Shown here in pieces: positions 18,473 to 28,168 of a stretch of 64,000 bases of DNA. A program made the position numbers and the translations under genes. Numbering within the stretch: position 1 is the stretch's first letter; each line of letters starts with the position of its first letter. The notes beneath the pieces are model-generated. The model did no database searches and was not told where the DNA came from. It worked only from the letters and a program-made list of their open reading frames with translations. Source of the stretch: Neobacillus sp. CF12 (GTDB lineage Bacteria > Bacillota > Bacilli > Bacillales > Cytobacillaceae); NCBI RefSeq assembly GCF_030348765.1, contig NZ_JAUCEU010000007.1, forward strand, positions 5,429,501 through 5,493,500, read 5' to 3'.

Positions 18473-19081
18473 ATGGCTTTTGAATTACCACAATTACCTT
18501 ATGCTTATGATGCACTTGAGCCTCATATTGACAAAGAAACGATGAATATTCATCACACTAAACATCACAATACGTATGTAACAAACTTAAATAATGCACT
18601 ACAAGGTAACGAAGAATTACTTTCTAAATCAGTTGAAGAAGTAGTTGCTAACCTTGATGCTGTTCCAGAAGCGGTTCGTACTGCAGTACGTAACAATGGT
18701 GGAGGACATGCTAACCATGCACTATTCTGGCAGATCCTTTCTCCAAATGGAGGCGGTGCACCAACTGGTGAATTAGCTGATGCAATCAGCAATAAATTTG
18801 GCAGTTTCGATAGCTTTAAAGAGGAGTTTGCGAAAGCGGCTACAACTCGTTTTGGTTCAGGATGGGCTTGGCTAGCTGTAAGCAATGGTGAGTTAGAAGT
18901 TTCAAGCACACCAAATCAAGACTCTCCTTTGATGGAAGGTAAAACACCTATTCTAGGTCTTGATGTTTGGGAGCATGCTTACTACTTAAACTACCAAAAC
19001 CGTCGTCCTGATTACATCTCTTCTTTCTGGAACGTTGTAAACTGGGATGAAGTTTCTAAGCGCTACAGTGCAGCGAAGTAA
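18473..19081 (+). CDS. sodA: superoxide dismutase, Mn-type
   Basis: 202 aa cytosolic Mn/Fe superoxide dismutase converting superoxide to hydrogen peroxide and oxygen. Metal ligands are visible as His27 (NIHHTKHH), His in NHALFW, and Asp/His in [20 protein letters not shown] and QDSPLM fit the Mn form. AGGAGG precedes the ATG. The 290-nt leader is AT-rich with no clear operator that I can name. A terminator follows. Confidence 0.96.
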   Translation: MAFELPQLPYAYDALEPHIDKETMNIHHTKHHNTYVTNLNNALQGNEELLSKSVEEVVANLDAVPEAVRTAVRNNGGGHANHALFWQILSPNGGGAPTGELADAISNKFGSFDSFKEEFAKAATTRFGSGWAWLAVSNGELEVSSTPNQDSPLMEGKTPILGLDVWEHAYYLNYQNRRPDYISSFWNVVNWDEVSKRYSAAK

Positions 19082-19095
19082 TTATAAAGTGTTGA

Positions 19096-19130
19096 AAAAG
19101 GCAGCTGAATTCAGCTGTCTTTTCTTTTTT
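19096..19130 (+). terminator. intrinsic terminator after sodA
   Basis: Self-complementary AAAGGCAGCTGAATTCAGCT... stem (19097-19123) followed by T-rich sequence. Confidence 0.8.
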
Positions 19131-19187
19131 TCGTATAAAGGACCACTGCTTGTTAAAGACTAACCCTTATCACAAAGGGGAGTTTTT

Positions 19188-20405
19188 ATGGCGAAAAAAT
19201 TTAGTTTTTTAGGTGACGTAAAATTAACAAAGGATTTATCCCTGCTTTTACTCATTGGAGGGTTATATTCATTAAGTGTTGCACTATCAAATACTTTTGT
19301 GAATATCTATTTGTGGAAACAAACAGGTGAATATTCTGATCTTGCTCTTTATAATCTTTCAATTGTCGTTATACAGCCTTTAACTTTTATCTTAGCGGGG
19401 AGATGGGCAAAGAAAATTGACCGAGTGAAAGTGTTAAGATTAGGTGTCAGTTTTCTAGCAATATTCTACCTAATGGTGTTAATAACTGGAAAAAATGCAT
19501 CAACCTATTTATTACTGTTAGGAAGTCTGCTGGGAATTGGGTATGGGTTTTATTGGCTCGCCTATAATGTATTAACCTTTGAAATAACCGAGCCTGAAAC
19601 GAGAGATTTTTTTAATGGCTTTTTAGGAATCTTATCCTCAACAGGCGGAATGATTGGACCAATTGCGGCTGGATTTATTATTACTCGTTTTGAAAAGTTC
19701 GCAGGGTATTCGCTTGTGTTTGGGATTTCTTTATCCCTATTTGCACTCGCTGTTATCCTGAGTTTTTCATTGAAACCACGCCCTGCAAGTGGAAAGTACT
19801 GCTTTACCCGGATACTGAAAGAAAGAAAGCAAAATGAAAATTGGCGCCTGATAACAAATGCGAATTTTTTCCAGGGTCTTAGAGAAGGAACGTTCTTATT
19901 TATTATCTCGGTACTTGTCTACATTTCGACTGGGAGTGAACTTGCTTTAGGAACGTTTGGACTTATAAATTCCGGAATCTCCTTTATAGCCTATTTTGCA
20001 GCATCCCGGTTAATTAAAAAAAACAAGCGAAAAAAGGCCATCCTTCTAGGTGGTATCATCCTTTATTTAGCTGTTTTAATAATCGTCTGGGATGTTAATT
20101 ATGTAAAACTATTAATTTACGCAGCCATGATTGCGGTTGCCTATCCCATTTTGTTAGTGCCATATATGTCAACTACATATGATGTAATCGGAACTGCTTG
20201 GAAAGCGGCAGAAATGAGAATAGAGTATATTGTGGTACGGGAGATTTTTATTAATCTGGGAAGAATCGTTTCGATTTTGTCTTTCTTAGCGGCAGTAACT
20301 TGGTTTGATGAGAAGCAAAGTATTCCAATTCTACTTTTATTTCTCGGAGCAGGACATTCATTAATATATTTGTTTATAAGACGAGTCCAATTGCCTACTA
20401 TGTAG
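19188..20405 (+). CDS. yqgE: MFS-type membrane transporter (YqgE-like)
   Basis: 405 aa with about 12 hydrophobic segments and the inter-segment basic loop AGRWAKKIDRVKVLRLG characteristic of the major facilitator superfamily. The position between sodA and the PBP gene matches B. subtilis yqgE. The substrate is unknown. AAGGGGAG precedes the ATG; terminators on both sides make it a single-gene unit. Confidence 0.88.
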   Translation: MAKKFSFLGDVKLTKDLSLLLLIGGLYSLSVALSNTFVNIYLWKQTGEYSDLALYNLSIVVIQPLTFILAGRWAKKIDRVKVLRLGVSFLAIFYLMVLITGKNASTYLLLLGSLLGIGYGFYWLAYNVLTFEITEPETRDFFNGFLGILSSTGGMIGPIAAGFIITRFEKFAGYSLVFGISLSLFALAVILSFSLKPRPASGKYCFTRILKERKQNENWRLITNANFFQGLREGTFLFIISVLVYISTGSELALGTFGLINSGISFIAYFAASRLIKKNKRKKAILLGGIILYLAVLIIVWDVNYVKLLIYAAMIAVAYPILLVPYMSTTYDVIGTAWKAAEMRIEYIVVREIFINLGRIVSILSFLAAVTWFDEKQSIPILLLFLGAGHSLIYLFIRRVQLPTM

Positions 20406-20442
20406 TGCGATGAGTAATTCATATTACTCATCGCATTTTTTT
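20406..20442 (+). terminator. intrinsic terminator after yqgE
   Basis: A 13-bp perfect stem, TGCGATGAGTAAT (20406-20418) with ATTACTCATCGCA (20423-20435), plus a T run. Confidence 0.92.
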
Positions 20443-20566
20443 ATTACTATGGTATTTTGTGTACTGTGTTGATTGATGTCAATTGGTAAGAGTTTTTCGT
20501 AGAAACATATGGTGATTTCGGCTAGAATATAGATTATGATGTCGTTTAGGACAAGGAAGTGGAGAA

Positions 20567-22684
20567 ATGGTTATAAATAAGAAAAAAAAGCCGCATGTCA
20601 CTTTTCGGTTGAACATGCTATTCTTCGTTATATTTTTACTATTTTCAATCTTAATTCTACGTTTAGGTTTAGTTCAGATTGTTTATGGGGAAGATTTTAA
20701 ACGTGAAATAGAGAGGACGGAAGATATAACGGTAAATAACCCAGTGCCTCGGGGGAAAATGTTTGATCGTAATGGAAAAATTATTGTTGATAATACACCG
20801 TTGAATGCAATCACTTACACGAAGTTTCAGGATACAACCCAAGAAGAAATGCTTGAAACTGCTGAACGCTTGGCAAAACTAATTAATAAAGATACATCAA
20901 AAGTCCGGGAACGGGATAAAAAGGATTACTGGTTACTAAAAAATCCTGAGAAAGCGAAAGAAAAAATCACTGAAAAAGAATGGTCTTTATACGACCAAGA
21001 CGAATTGGACGATAAAGAAATATACAACCTTCAGCTAGAAAGAATTAAGAAAAAAGACCTTGCTAGCTTAACACCACAAGATTTAGAAACCTTAGCGATT
21101 TTCAGGGAATTTAACAGTGGTTATGCATTAACCCAGCAAATTGTAAAAAACGAAAATGTCACTCCCGAAGAGTTCGCCGTTGTTAGTGAAAATCTAGAAG
21201 ATTTGCCTGGCGTTGATACTACTACGGATTGGGAACGATATTATGCATTTGGAAATACATTAAAAACCGTACTTGGAAATGTAACATCTTCTGATGAAGG
21301 CTTGCCGAAGGATAAACTAGAGGAATATCTTGCTCGTGATTATAGTCGAAATGACCGAGTAGGTAAAAGCTATATTGAGCTGCAGTATGAAGATGTCTTG
21401 CATGGGCAAAAGGGCAAAGTGAAAAATGTAACCGATAAAGCCGGTAAAATCTTATCGACTGAAGTGGTTTCAGAGGGTCAGCGAGGTAAAGACCTTGTCC
21501 TAACGATTGATATGGCTCTTCAACTTGAAATAGAAAAAATTATTGAAGAAGAGCTTTGGAATGCGAAGAAAAATCCTAAGTCTGCGTTATTAGACCGGGC
21601 CTTTGTTGTTCTTATGGATCCTCACACGGGAGAAATATTAACAATGGCCGGAAAGCAAATTGCAAGAAACGCTGAGACGAATAAACAAGAAATGAAAGAC
21701 TTTGCACTAGGGAATATAACTACCTCTTATGAAGTCGGATCTGTTGTCAAAGGAGCCACAATTTTAACGGGATATAATACAGGGGCAATTAAGCCGGGTT
21801 CAACTCAATATGACTCACCGTTATTAATAAAGGGTACAAACCCTAAGTCTTCATGGAAGAACTTCGGAAATATTAATGACTTAAGAGCACTGCAAATATC
21901 CTCAAACGTTTATATGTGGAAAACTGTAATTGAAATGGCCAATGGGACATATTCACCGAATAAGTCGCTCCCATTAGACTTAAGTGCCTTTGACACGATA
22001 CGACAATCCTTTAGCCAATTTGGTCTAGGAGTAAAAACCGGAATTGACCTTCCAAATGAGGGTACCGGTTATATTGGTCCAGTGAAACAGTCTGGTTTGC
22101 TGCTTGACTTGGTGATAGGTCAGTATGATACCTATACCGTTATGCAATTAGCGCAATATATTTCAACGATTGCAAATGGCGGATTCCGAGTTCAGCCGCA
22201 TATTGTAAAGGAAATTCGTGAACCAGTGCTCGAGAGCAATGAATTAGGTCCAGTATTTCAGGAAATTGAACCAACAATATTAAATCGAATTGATGGTAAA
22301 GATGAATGGATTGATCGAGTACAAGAAGGCTTTAGAATGGTTATGCAGGTAGGGGATGGTACCGGTGTTAGTACTTTTAAGGGGGCTGAGTACAATCCTG
22401 CAGGTAAAACAGGAACTGCCCAAGCACCATACGATGGCCCAGAACGTAAGAAATTTGAGAAATCACCTGAAGTTATGAACTTGAGTCTGATTAGCTATGC
22501 TCCATTTGAGAATCCTGAGATTGCTATGGCCGTTTTAGTTCCATGGGCATACCAAGGAAACAGTGGGCCAGGTACAGCTAATATAATTGGTAAAAGAGTA
22601 TTGGACACCTACTTTAATCTACAAAAACAAGATCAAAGTGTTGAAACGAATGATGTTTCAGATACACAACAAAATACTCAATAA
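20567..22684 (+). CDS. pbpA: class B penicillin-binding protein (PBP2a/PbpA type)
   Basis: 705 aa transpeptidase of lateral wall synthesis. Short cytoplasmic N-terminus, one membrane anchor (about residues 17-37), a dimerisation/pedestal region beginning PRGKMFDRNG, then the transpeptidase domain with the active-site SVVK (after YEVG), SSN and KTGT motifs. GTGGAGAAATGG provides the ribosome site. The C-terminal tail is polar and Gln/Thr-rich. The position upstream of pstS agrees with B. subtilis pbpA. The product would act with the elongation complex; this is family knowledge. Confidence 0.94.
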   Translation: MVINKKKKPHVTFRLNMLFFVIFLLFSILILRLGLVQIVYGEDFKREIERTEDITVNNPVPRGKMFDRNGKIIVDNTPLNAITYTKFQDTTQEEMLETAERLAKLINKDTSKVRERDKKDYWLLKNPEKAKEKITEKEWSLYDQDELDDKEIYNLQLERIKKKDLASLTPQDLETLAIFREFNSGYALTQQIVKNENVTPEEFAVVSENLEDLPGVDTTTDWERYYAFGNTLKTVLGNVTSSDEGLPKDKLEEYLARDYSRNDRVGKSYIELQYEDVLHGQKGKVKNVTDKAGKILSTEVVSEGQRGKDLVLTIDMALQLEIEKIIEEELWNAKKNPKSALLDRAFVVLMDPHTGEILTMAGKQIARNAETNKQEMKDFALGNITTSYEVGSVVKGATILTGYNTGAIKPGSTQYDSPLLIKGTNPKSSWKNFGNINDLRALQISSNVYMWKTVIEMANGTYSPNKSLPLDLSAFDTIRQSFSQFGLGVKTGIDLPNEGTGYIGPVKQSGLLLDLVIGQYDTYTVMQLAQYISTIANGGFRVQPHIVKEIREPVLESNELGPVFQEIEPTILNRIDGKDEWIDRVQEGFRMVMQVGDGTGVSTFKGAEYNPAGKTGTAQAPYDGPERKKFEKSPEVMNLSLISYAPFENPEIAMAVLVPWAYQGNSGPGTANIIGKRVLDTYFNLQKQDQSVETNDVSDTQQNTQ

Positions 22685-22695
22685 ATGAGGTTTGA

Positions 22696-22729
22696 ACACC
22701 TGTTTCCGCATGGAGACAGGTGTTTTTTT
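22696..22729 (+). terminator. intrinsic terminator after pbpA
   Basis: ACACCTGTTTCC (22696-22707) pairs with GGAGACAGGTGT (22712-22723), one G-U pair, then seven Ts. Confidence 0.88.
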
Positions 22730-22773
22730 ATTAAAGCTTGCATAAGATAACATTAGTACAAATTTATTTATGA

Positions 22774-22848
22774 TTTACAAAAGTCATACATAGATTTACA
22801 AAACCTTTACAATTCATTAAAACAAGCTTTACAGAAGGAGTTTATTAT
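22774..22848 (+). promoter_or_regulatory. PhoP-dependent promoter of the pst operon
   Basis: TTTACA occurs at 22774, 22795, 22806 and 22828, with weaker matches (CATACA at 22785, a degenerate one near 22817), giving an about 11-bp period. This is the 6-bp box plus 5-bp spacer layout bound by PhoP~P. A TATTAT -10 lies at 22843-22848 with no SigA-type -35, as expected for an activated promoter. Phosphate starvation should switch the operon on. Confidence 0.82.
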
Positions 22849-22909
22849 TAATCTTGTAAGGAAAACAAACACGTAAAAACAAACCAAATTTCGTAGGGGG
22901 AATTAAGTA

Positions 22910-23872
22910 ATGAAAAGCTTTAAGAAATTAGCACTAACAGCAATGATGACTGGTGTGCTAGCAATTACAGCCGCTTGTGGTGCACAGGGTACTGAAGGCA
23001 ACAAAGAACAAGCTGGCGAAGAAGTAAAGCAACTTCAAGGTGAAATTAAAATAGACGGTTCATCTACAGTTTTCCCAATTATGGAAGCAGTTGTTGAAGA
23101 ATATGGAATGATACAACCTAATGTTAAAGTTCCTGTTGGATCATCTGGAACTGGAGGCGGTTTTGAAGCATTTATTGCTGGTGAAACTGAACTAAGCAAT
23201 GCTTCTCGTCCAATTAAAGATGAAGAAAAAGCAGCACTTGAAGAAAAAGGTATTGAATATACAGAAGTGAAATTAGCATTTGACGGACTCTCAGTAGTAG
23301 TAAATAAAGACAATGATTGGGTAGAAAGCTTAACAATCGAAGACTTACAGAAAATTTGGATTGAAGACGGAACAACGAAAAAATGGTCTGATATCAATCC
23401 AGATTGGCCAGAAGAAGAAATCAAATTATACTCTCCTGGTACAGATTCAGGAACCTTCGACTACTTCGATGAAGTAATTCTTGATGGAAAACCAATCGTT
23501 GAAAAAGCAACTCTTTCTGAGGACGACAATACATTAGTACAAGGTGTTCAAGGTGACAAGAATGCAATTGGTTACTTTGGTTATGCTTACTATGCAGAAA
23601 ACAAAGATACTTTGAAAATCGTTCCAATTGATGGCGGAGACGGTCCTGTTGAGCCAACCAATGAAACAATTGAATCTGGGGAATACGCTCCACTCTCACG
23701 TCCATTATTCACTTATGTGAAGAACTCTGCTATTAAAGAACAAGAAGAAGTGTATGATTTCATGAAGTTCCTTTTAGAAAATGCTGCAACATTATCTGAA
23801 GATGTTGGATATGTACAATTACCTGAAGAAGAGTATACAAAGCAATTAGAAACATTAGAAACTCTTAAGTAA
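22910..23872 (+). CDS. pstS: phosphate ABC transporter substrate-binding lipoprotein PstS
   Basis: 320 aa. A lipoprotein signal peptide with lipobox ITAAC (Cys23) anchors the mature protein outside the membrane. The phosphate-binding fold is seen in GSSTVFPIMEAV, PVGSSGTGGGFEAF, ASRPIKDEE and SPGTDSGTFDYF. It captures orthophosphate for PstCA. Leads the pst operon under PhoP boxes; a stem-loop follows the gene before pstC, consistent with higher pstS expression. Confidence 0.95.
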   Translation: MKSFKKLALTAMMTGVLAITAACGAQGTEGNKEQAGEEVKQLQGEIKIDGSSTVFPIMEAVVEEYGMIQPNVKVPVGSSGTGGGFEAFIAGETELSNASRPIKDEEKAALEEKGIEYTEVKLAFDGLSVVVNKDNDWVESLTIEDLQKIWIEDGTTKKWSDINPDWPEEEIKLYSPGTDSGTFDYFDEVILDGKPIVEKATLSEDDNTLVQGVQGDKNAIGYFGYAYYAENKDTLKIVPIDGGDGPVEPTNETIESGEYAPLSRPLFTYVKNSAIKEQEEVYDFMKFLLENAATLSEDVGYVQLPEEEYTKQLETLETLK

Positions 23873-23892
23873 AGTTTAGAATAATTTTATAG

Positions 23893-23921
23893 GTGAGAAG
23901 CGCGATAAATGTGCTTCTCAT
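23893..23921 (+). terminator. stem-loop between pstS and pstC (partial terminator or mRNA stabiliser)
   Basis: GTGAGAAGC (23893-23901) pairs with GCTTCTCAT (23913-23921) with one G-U pair. The T tract is weak, so it more likely sets the pstS to pstCAB ratio than ends transcription. Confidence 0.5.
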
Positions 23922-23951
23922 CTTGTCATTGGAATGAAAGGGGTTTTCAAT

Positions 23952-24899
23952 TTGACTACTCAAAACACCAATTCTTTCTCTGTTCAGAAAATGATACAAG
24001 AGAAGAAAAAAAGGAAGAGCGCTGGCGGAATTACTGAAAAAATCATGCCATATATTTTATTCCTTGCAGCGGCTGTTTCTGTTTTGACTACAATTGGCAT
24101 TGTTCTTACGCTCATATTTGAAACATTTTTGTTTTTCGATGCAGTGTCGATTAAGGAGTTTTTCACCGCTAAAAAGTGGTATCCTTTTTCCGATACTAAT
24201 GGATCATTCGGTATTCTGCCGTTAGTAATGGGAACGCTAAAGGTAACTGTAATTGCTGCTATTGTTGCTGTTCCAATCGGATTAGCTTCAGCCATTTATT
24301 TGAGTGAGTATGCATCAGACCGAGCTCGCAGAATTATTAAACCGATATTAGAAGTTTTAGCTGGAATCCCAACAATTGTTTATGGATTTTTTGCACTAAC
24401 TTTTGTTACTCCTATATTACGTGAAATTATACCGTCCCTTGAAATTTTTAATGCGTTAAGCCCTGGTATTGTAATTGGAATCATGATAACACCGATGATT
24501 GCTTCTCTTTCAGAGGATGCGATGACTTCAGTTCCTAATGCAATGCGTGAAGGTGCACTTGCACTTGGGTCGACTAAATTTGAAGTAGCCATTAAAGTCG
24601 TCCTGCCGGCTGCTATCTCTGGAATTATTGCCTCTATTGTATTAGGGGTCTCGCGAGCAATCGGCGAAACAATGATTGTAGCAGTGGCTGGTGGATCAAC
24701 GCCGAATCTTGAATGGAATTTGACTGGCTCGATTCAAACGATGACTGCATATATTGTCCAAGTCAGCCAAGGTGATGCTGGTTATGGTACGACGATCTAC
24801 TATAGTATTTATGCAGTAGGTATGACATTATTTGTATTTACATTGGTGATGAATTTATTAGCTCAATATATCACCCGTCGTTTTAGGGAGGAATATTAA
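23952..24899 (+). CDS. pstC: phosphate ABC transporter permease PstC
   Basis: 315 aa from TTG 23952, which has AAAGGGG 8 nt upstream; ATG 23934 lies ahead of that ribosome site. Six membrane segments and the permease loop with EGALALGSTKFEVAIKVVLPAA (EAA motif) are seen. Forms the phosphate channel with PstA. The stop overlaps the pstA start by one base (TAATG). Confidence 0.93.
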   Translation: MTTQNTNSFSVQKMIQEKKKRKSAGGITEKIMPYILFLAAAVSVLTTIGIVLTLIFETFLFFDAVSIKEFFTAKKWYPFSDTNGSFGILPLVMGTLKVTVIAAIVAVPIGLASAIYLSEYASDRARRIIKPILEVLAGIPTIVYGFFALTFVTPILREIIPSLEIFNALSPGIVIGIMITPMIASLSEDAMTSVPNAMREGALALGSTKFEVAIKVVLPAAISGIIASIVLGVSRAIGETMIVAVAGGSTPNLEWNLTGSIQTMTAYIVQVSQGDAGYGTTIYYSIYAVGMTLFVFTLVMNLLAQYITRRFREEY

Positions 24900-25777
24900 T
24901 GAATTTAATTAATCACGAATCCGTTGTAAAGCGGATGAAATCAAGATTATCTAAAAATTCAATTTCAAAGTGGATATTTTTTGCTTTAACCATGTTTGTT
25001 TTATTAATATTAGGAGTATTATTATATCGGATATTCTCTCAAGGACTTGGCTATTTAGATTTGCAATTTCTACAAAGTCTTCCTTCAAGGAAGCCTGAAA
25101 ATGCAGGTGTTTATGCTGCGTTAATTGGAACCATTTGGCTAATGGCTGTTGTGGCACCTGTTTCATTACTACTAGGTGTGGGTACTGCCATCTATCTCGA
25201 GGAATATGCAAAAGATAATGCGATAACAAATTTTATTAAAGTGAATATTTCTAATCTTGCAGGTGTCCCGTCTATTGTTTTCGGATTACTTGGTTTAACT
25301 ATATTCGTACGTGCCTTAGCACTTGGGACAAGTGTCTTGGCTGCAGGACTTACCATGAGTTTACTTGTTTTGCCAGTCATTATTGTAGCTTCACAAGAAG
25401 CTATTCGTGCAGTGCCTAATCAATTAAGAGAGGCTTCATTTGGATTAGGGGCTACAAAATGGCAGACCATTGTTCGAATTGTTCTTCCTGCTGCAATTCC
25501 AGGAATACTTACTGGCGGAATTTTGGCTCTTTCCCGTGCAATCGGAGAAACAGCACCGCTTGTTGTCCTTGGAATGCCTTTATTCCTTGCATTTTTACCA
25601 AGAACATTTTTAGATAGTATGACCGTATTACCGTTACAAATTTACAATTGGACAGGTCGTCCTCAAGTTGAGTTTCATGCTTTAGCTGCCGCAGGTATTA
25701 TCGTTTTACTTGTGATGTTAATTATCATGAATTCAATCGCTGTTTTAATTCGAAATAAATTTCAGAAAAGATATTAA
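24899..25777 (+). CDS. pstA: phosphate ABC transporter permease PstA
   Basis: 292 aa, six predicted membrane segments, with the EAA loop [22 protein letters not shown] and [10 protein letters not shown] as in PstA. It pairs with PstC. Its ribosome site (GGGAGGAATATTA) lies within the end of pstC, implying translational coupling. Confidence 0.94.
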   Translation: MNLINHESVVKRMKSRLSKNSISKWIFFALTMFVLLILGVLLYRIFSQGLGYLDLQFLQSLPSRKPENAGVYAALIGTIWLMAVVAPVSLLLGVGTAIYLEEYAKDNAITNFIKVNISNLAGVPSIVFGLLGLTIFVRALALGTSVLAAGLTMSLLVLPVIIVASQEAIRAVPNQLREASFGLGATKWQTIVRIVLPAAIPGILTGGILALSRAIGETAPLVVLGMPLFLAFLPRTFLDSMTVLPLQIYNWTGRPQVEFHALAAAGIIVLLVMLIIMNSIAVLIRNKFQKRY

Positions 25778-25802
25778 GGCTAGGATAGGGAGGCAAACTA
25801 CA

Positions 25803-26603
25803 ATGGAAACAACAACAGCCACTGCAAAAATTATTAATCCACAAGAAAAACAAATTGTATATAAAACAAGCGACTTAGATTTATGGTACGGTGATAATCA
25901 AGCGCTAAAGAAAATAAACCTAGATATTATGGAAAATGAAGTTACTGCTATTATTGGCCCCTCAGGATGTGGAAAATCAACATATATTAAGACATTAAAT
26001 CGTATGATTGAACTAGTTCCAGGTGTTAGAACTTCAGGTGAAATTCTCTATCGTGGAAAAAATATCCTCGATAAGTCTTACCAGGTAGAAGAATTACGAA
26101 CAAAGGTTGGAATGGTGTTCCAAAAGCCAAATCCATTTCCAAAATCAATCTATGAAAATGTGGCTTATGGTCCAAAAATACATGGTATTCGCGATAAAAA
26201 AATCTTAGATCAAATTGTCGAAAAAAGTTTAAGAGGAGCGGCCATTTGGGATGAAGTAAAAGACCGTCTAAATCAAAATGCATACGGATTATCTGGGGGG
26301 CAGCAGCAGCGCCTTTGTATCGCCCGCTGTTTGGCGATTGAACCGGATGTTATCTTAATGGATGAACCGACGTCAGCACTAGATCCTATTTCAACATTAA
26401 AAGTTGAAGAACTAGTCCAAGAATTAAAGAAGGAATTTAGTATTATTATCGTTACCCATAACATGCAGCAGGCGGCACGTATATCTAAGAAAACTGCTTT
26501 CTTTTTAAATGGAGAAGTGATAGAATTTTCAGAAACTAATAAAATCTTCTCAACTCCGGAAGATAAGAGAACTGAGGACTATATTACAGGAAGATTTGGA
26601 TGA
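25803..26603 (+). CDS. pstB: phosphate ABC transporter ATPase PstB
   Basis: 266 aa. Walker [11 protein letters not shown]-loop VFQKPNPFP (typical of PstB), signature LSGGQQQR, Walker B VILMDEP and switch THNM. It powers phosphate import through PstCA. A single pstB is present here, whereas B. subtilis has two in its operon. GGGAGG precedes the ATG. Confidence 0.96.
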   Translation: METTTATAKIINPQEKQIVYKTSDLDLWYGDNQALKKINLDIMENEVTAIIGPSGCGKSTYIKTLNRMIELVPGVRTSGEILYRGKNILDKSYQVEELRTKVGMVFQKPNPFPKSIYENVAYGPKIHGIRDKKILDQIVEKSLRGAAIWDEVKDRLNQNAYGLSGGQQQRLCIARCLAIEPDVILMDEPTSALDPISTLKVEELVQELKKEFSIIIVTHNMQQAARISKKTAFFLNGEVIEFSETNKIFSTPEDKRTEDYITGRFG

Positions 26604-26615
26604 TGAGGTGAAGAG

Positions 26616-27275
26616 ATGAGTACGAGATCAAAATTTGATAGTAAATTAATGGATTTAAAAGAAAAGCTCCTAGAAATGGAAAGTTTAGCGGAGACGGCCG
26701 TTCGTGATTCTCTAAGTGCCCTTATTAATCATGATATTGAAAAAGCTAATCGGGTCATTGCTGGTGATGATAAAATTGACGAATTAGAACATTTAATTCA
26801 TGATAGGGCACTGCTTTTGATTGCAAGAGAATCGCCCGTAGCCAAAGATTTGAGAACGCTCAATGTCGCACTCAAGGTCTCATCTGAAGTAGAACGTATG
26901 GCTGATATGGCGGTTAATATTGCAAAAGCTACCTTGCATATCGGTAATGAAAAGCATTTCAAAGAAATCTTGGATATTCCGAAAATGATGGATCAGGCAC
27001 TTGAAATGGTATCAATGTCAATTAAGGCATATGTAGACGAAGATGTAATGCTAGCACAAAAATGTGCTGAAAAAGATGACGAAGTGGATAAAATGTTCGG
27101 CAAACTGGTTCATGAACTAATCAGCATGGTACCAGAGAATCCGAATGCTACAAACCAAATTATCCAACTTTCTTTTGTTTGCCGGTTTATCGAAAGAATT
27201 GCGGATCATTCAACAAACATTGCTGAGAATGTAATTTATCTAGTAACAGGGAAAACGTTCAACCTAAATGAGTAA
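26616..27275 (+). CDS. phoU: phosphate signalling protein PhoU
   Basis: 219 aa, two repeated three-helix PhoU units, each with a metal-binding acidic motif (DDKIDELE near residue 50, KDDEVDKMF near 153). PhoU links Pst transporter activity to the phosphate two-component system in many bacteria. Twelve nt after pstB, with GAGGTGAAGAG as ribosome site. B. subtilis lacks phoU, so this operon follows the layout of other Firmicutes. Confidence 0.94.
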   Translation: MSTRSKFDSKLMDLKEKLLEMESLAETAVRDSLSALINHDIEKANRVIAGDDKIDELEHLIHDRALLLIARESPVAKDLRTLNVALKVSSEVERMADMAVNIAKATLHIGNEKHFKEILDIPKMMDQALEMVSMSIKAYVDEDVMLAQKCAEKDDEVDKMFGKLVHELISMVPENPNATNQIIQLSFVCRFIERIADHSTNIAENVIYLVTGKTFNLNE

Positions 27276-27290
27276 AAATAAATAATTCAA

Positions 27291-27330
27291 AAAAAGATGA
27301 GACCTATCAATGATGTCTCATCTTTTTTTT
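27291..27330 (+). terminator. intrinsic terminator of the pst operon
   Basis: A 13-bp perfect stem, AAAAAGATGAGAC (27291-27303) with GTCTCATCTTTTT (27315-27327), and further Ts. Confidence 0.92.
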
Positions 27331-27484
27331 GATGCTAAGTAAATTGTCTTATTATGGTGAAGCAAAATACGACAAAATACGTTTATTGTACAGTTTGTTT
27401 ACTGATGTTACCATTAATAGTGTCTAGTAAGAATATTTAGATTATTTTTGCATATAGTATTATTTGCGGAAACGGAGGATAACA

Positions 27485-28168
27485 ATGATTGAAGAAATTA
27501 TTAAACTAAGAGAGGATGGTTTATCATTCCGAAAAATCGCCTCGCAATTAAATACAACGATTGGAAGAGTACAATATAGATGGAATAAATATATCAATAC
27601 TCAGGAAAACACTAGAGAAGACATCATTGTTGAAGTGAAGACGCGTGAGGCAGACATATTAGTAGAACCGCCAACTATTGATCTTAATTCGATAAAGGGT
27701 GAACTCCAAGTTAAACTTGTAACTCCACAGAAAGTAATCGTATATTGGGAAGCATCTAAACTTCCTAAGAAAGTCGTATCATTATTTTATAATAAACCGA
27801 TTGAGGAATTGGTTCATATCATTAGAATTTATGATGTTACTGATATGATATTCAATGGGAAAAATGCTCATCATTTCTATGATATTACGGTTCCATACCA
27901 TAAAGGTTATTGGTTTATTAAAGGATTGACAGCGAGTCGGAGCTACTTAGCCGAGTTAGGCGTTAAATATAACGAAACAGATTTTTGTCCATTCCTTCGC
28001 TCAAACTCAGTTCAAACTCCGAAAATAGGAGGGAATAGGGGAAGTGAGATTTACAATAATTTAATCCACGCCCAACAAATTGATGATTTTTCACCTAAAT
28101 GGATTGACCATGTCAGTACATACAGTTACTATGAAGAATCAAAAAATATGGAGCAAAAAAATGGATGA
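27485..28168 (+). CDS. DUF4912 domain protein with N-terminal HTH-like segment
   Basis: 227 aa from ATG 27485, with GGAGG 6 nt upstream. Residues 1-40 look like a Sigma-70 region 4 or HTH_23 helix-turn-helix (LREDGLSFRKIASQLNTTIGRVQYRWNKY). The rest (about 70-190) is DUF4912, which has an Ig-like or carbohydrate-binding-like character (VYWEAS..., GYWFIKGLTASRSYLAELGVK). The gene overlaps the following glycosyltransferase start by 8 nt, so the pair is translationally coupled. A role in polysaccharide metabolism is inferred only from this pairing. Confidence 0.8.
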   Translation: MIEEIIKLREDGLSFRKIASQLNTTIGRVQYRWNKYINTQENTREDIIVEVKTREADILVEPPTIDLNSIKGELQVKLVTPQKVIVYWEASKLPKKVVSLFYNKPIEELVHIIRIYDVTDMIFNGKNAHHFYDITVPYHKGYWFIKGLTASRSYLAELGVKYNETDFCPFLRSNSVQTPKIGGNRGSEIYNNLIHAQQIDDFSPKWIDHVSTYSYYEESKNMEQKNG

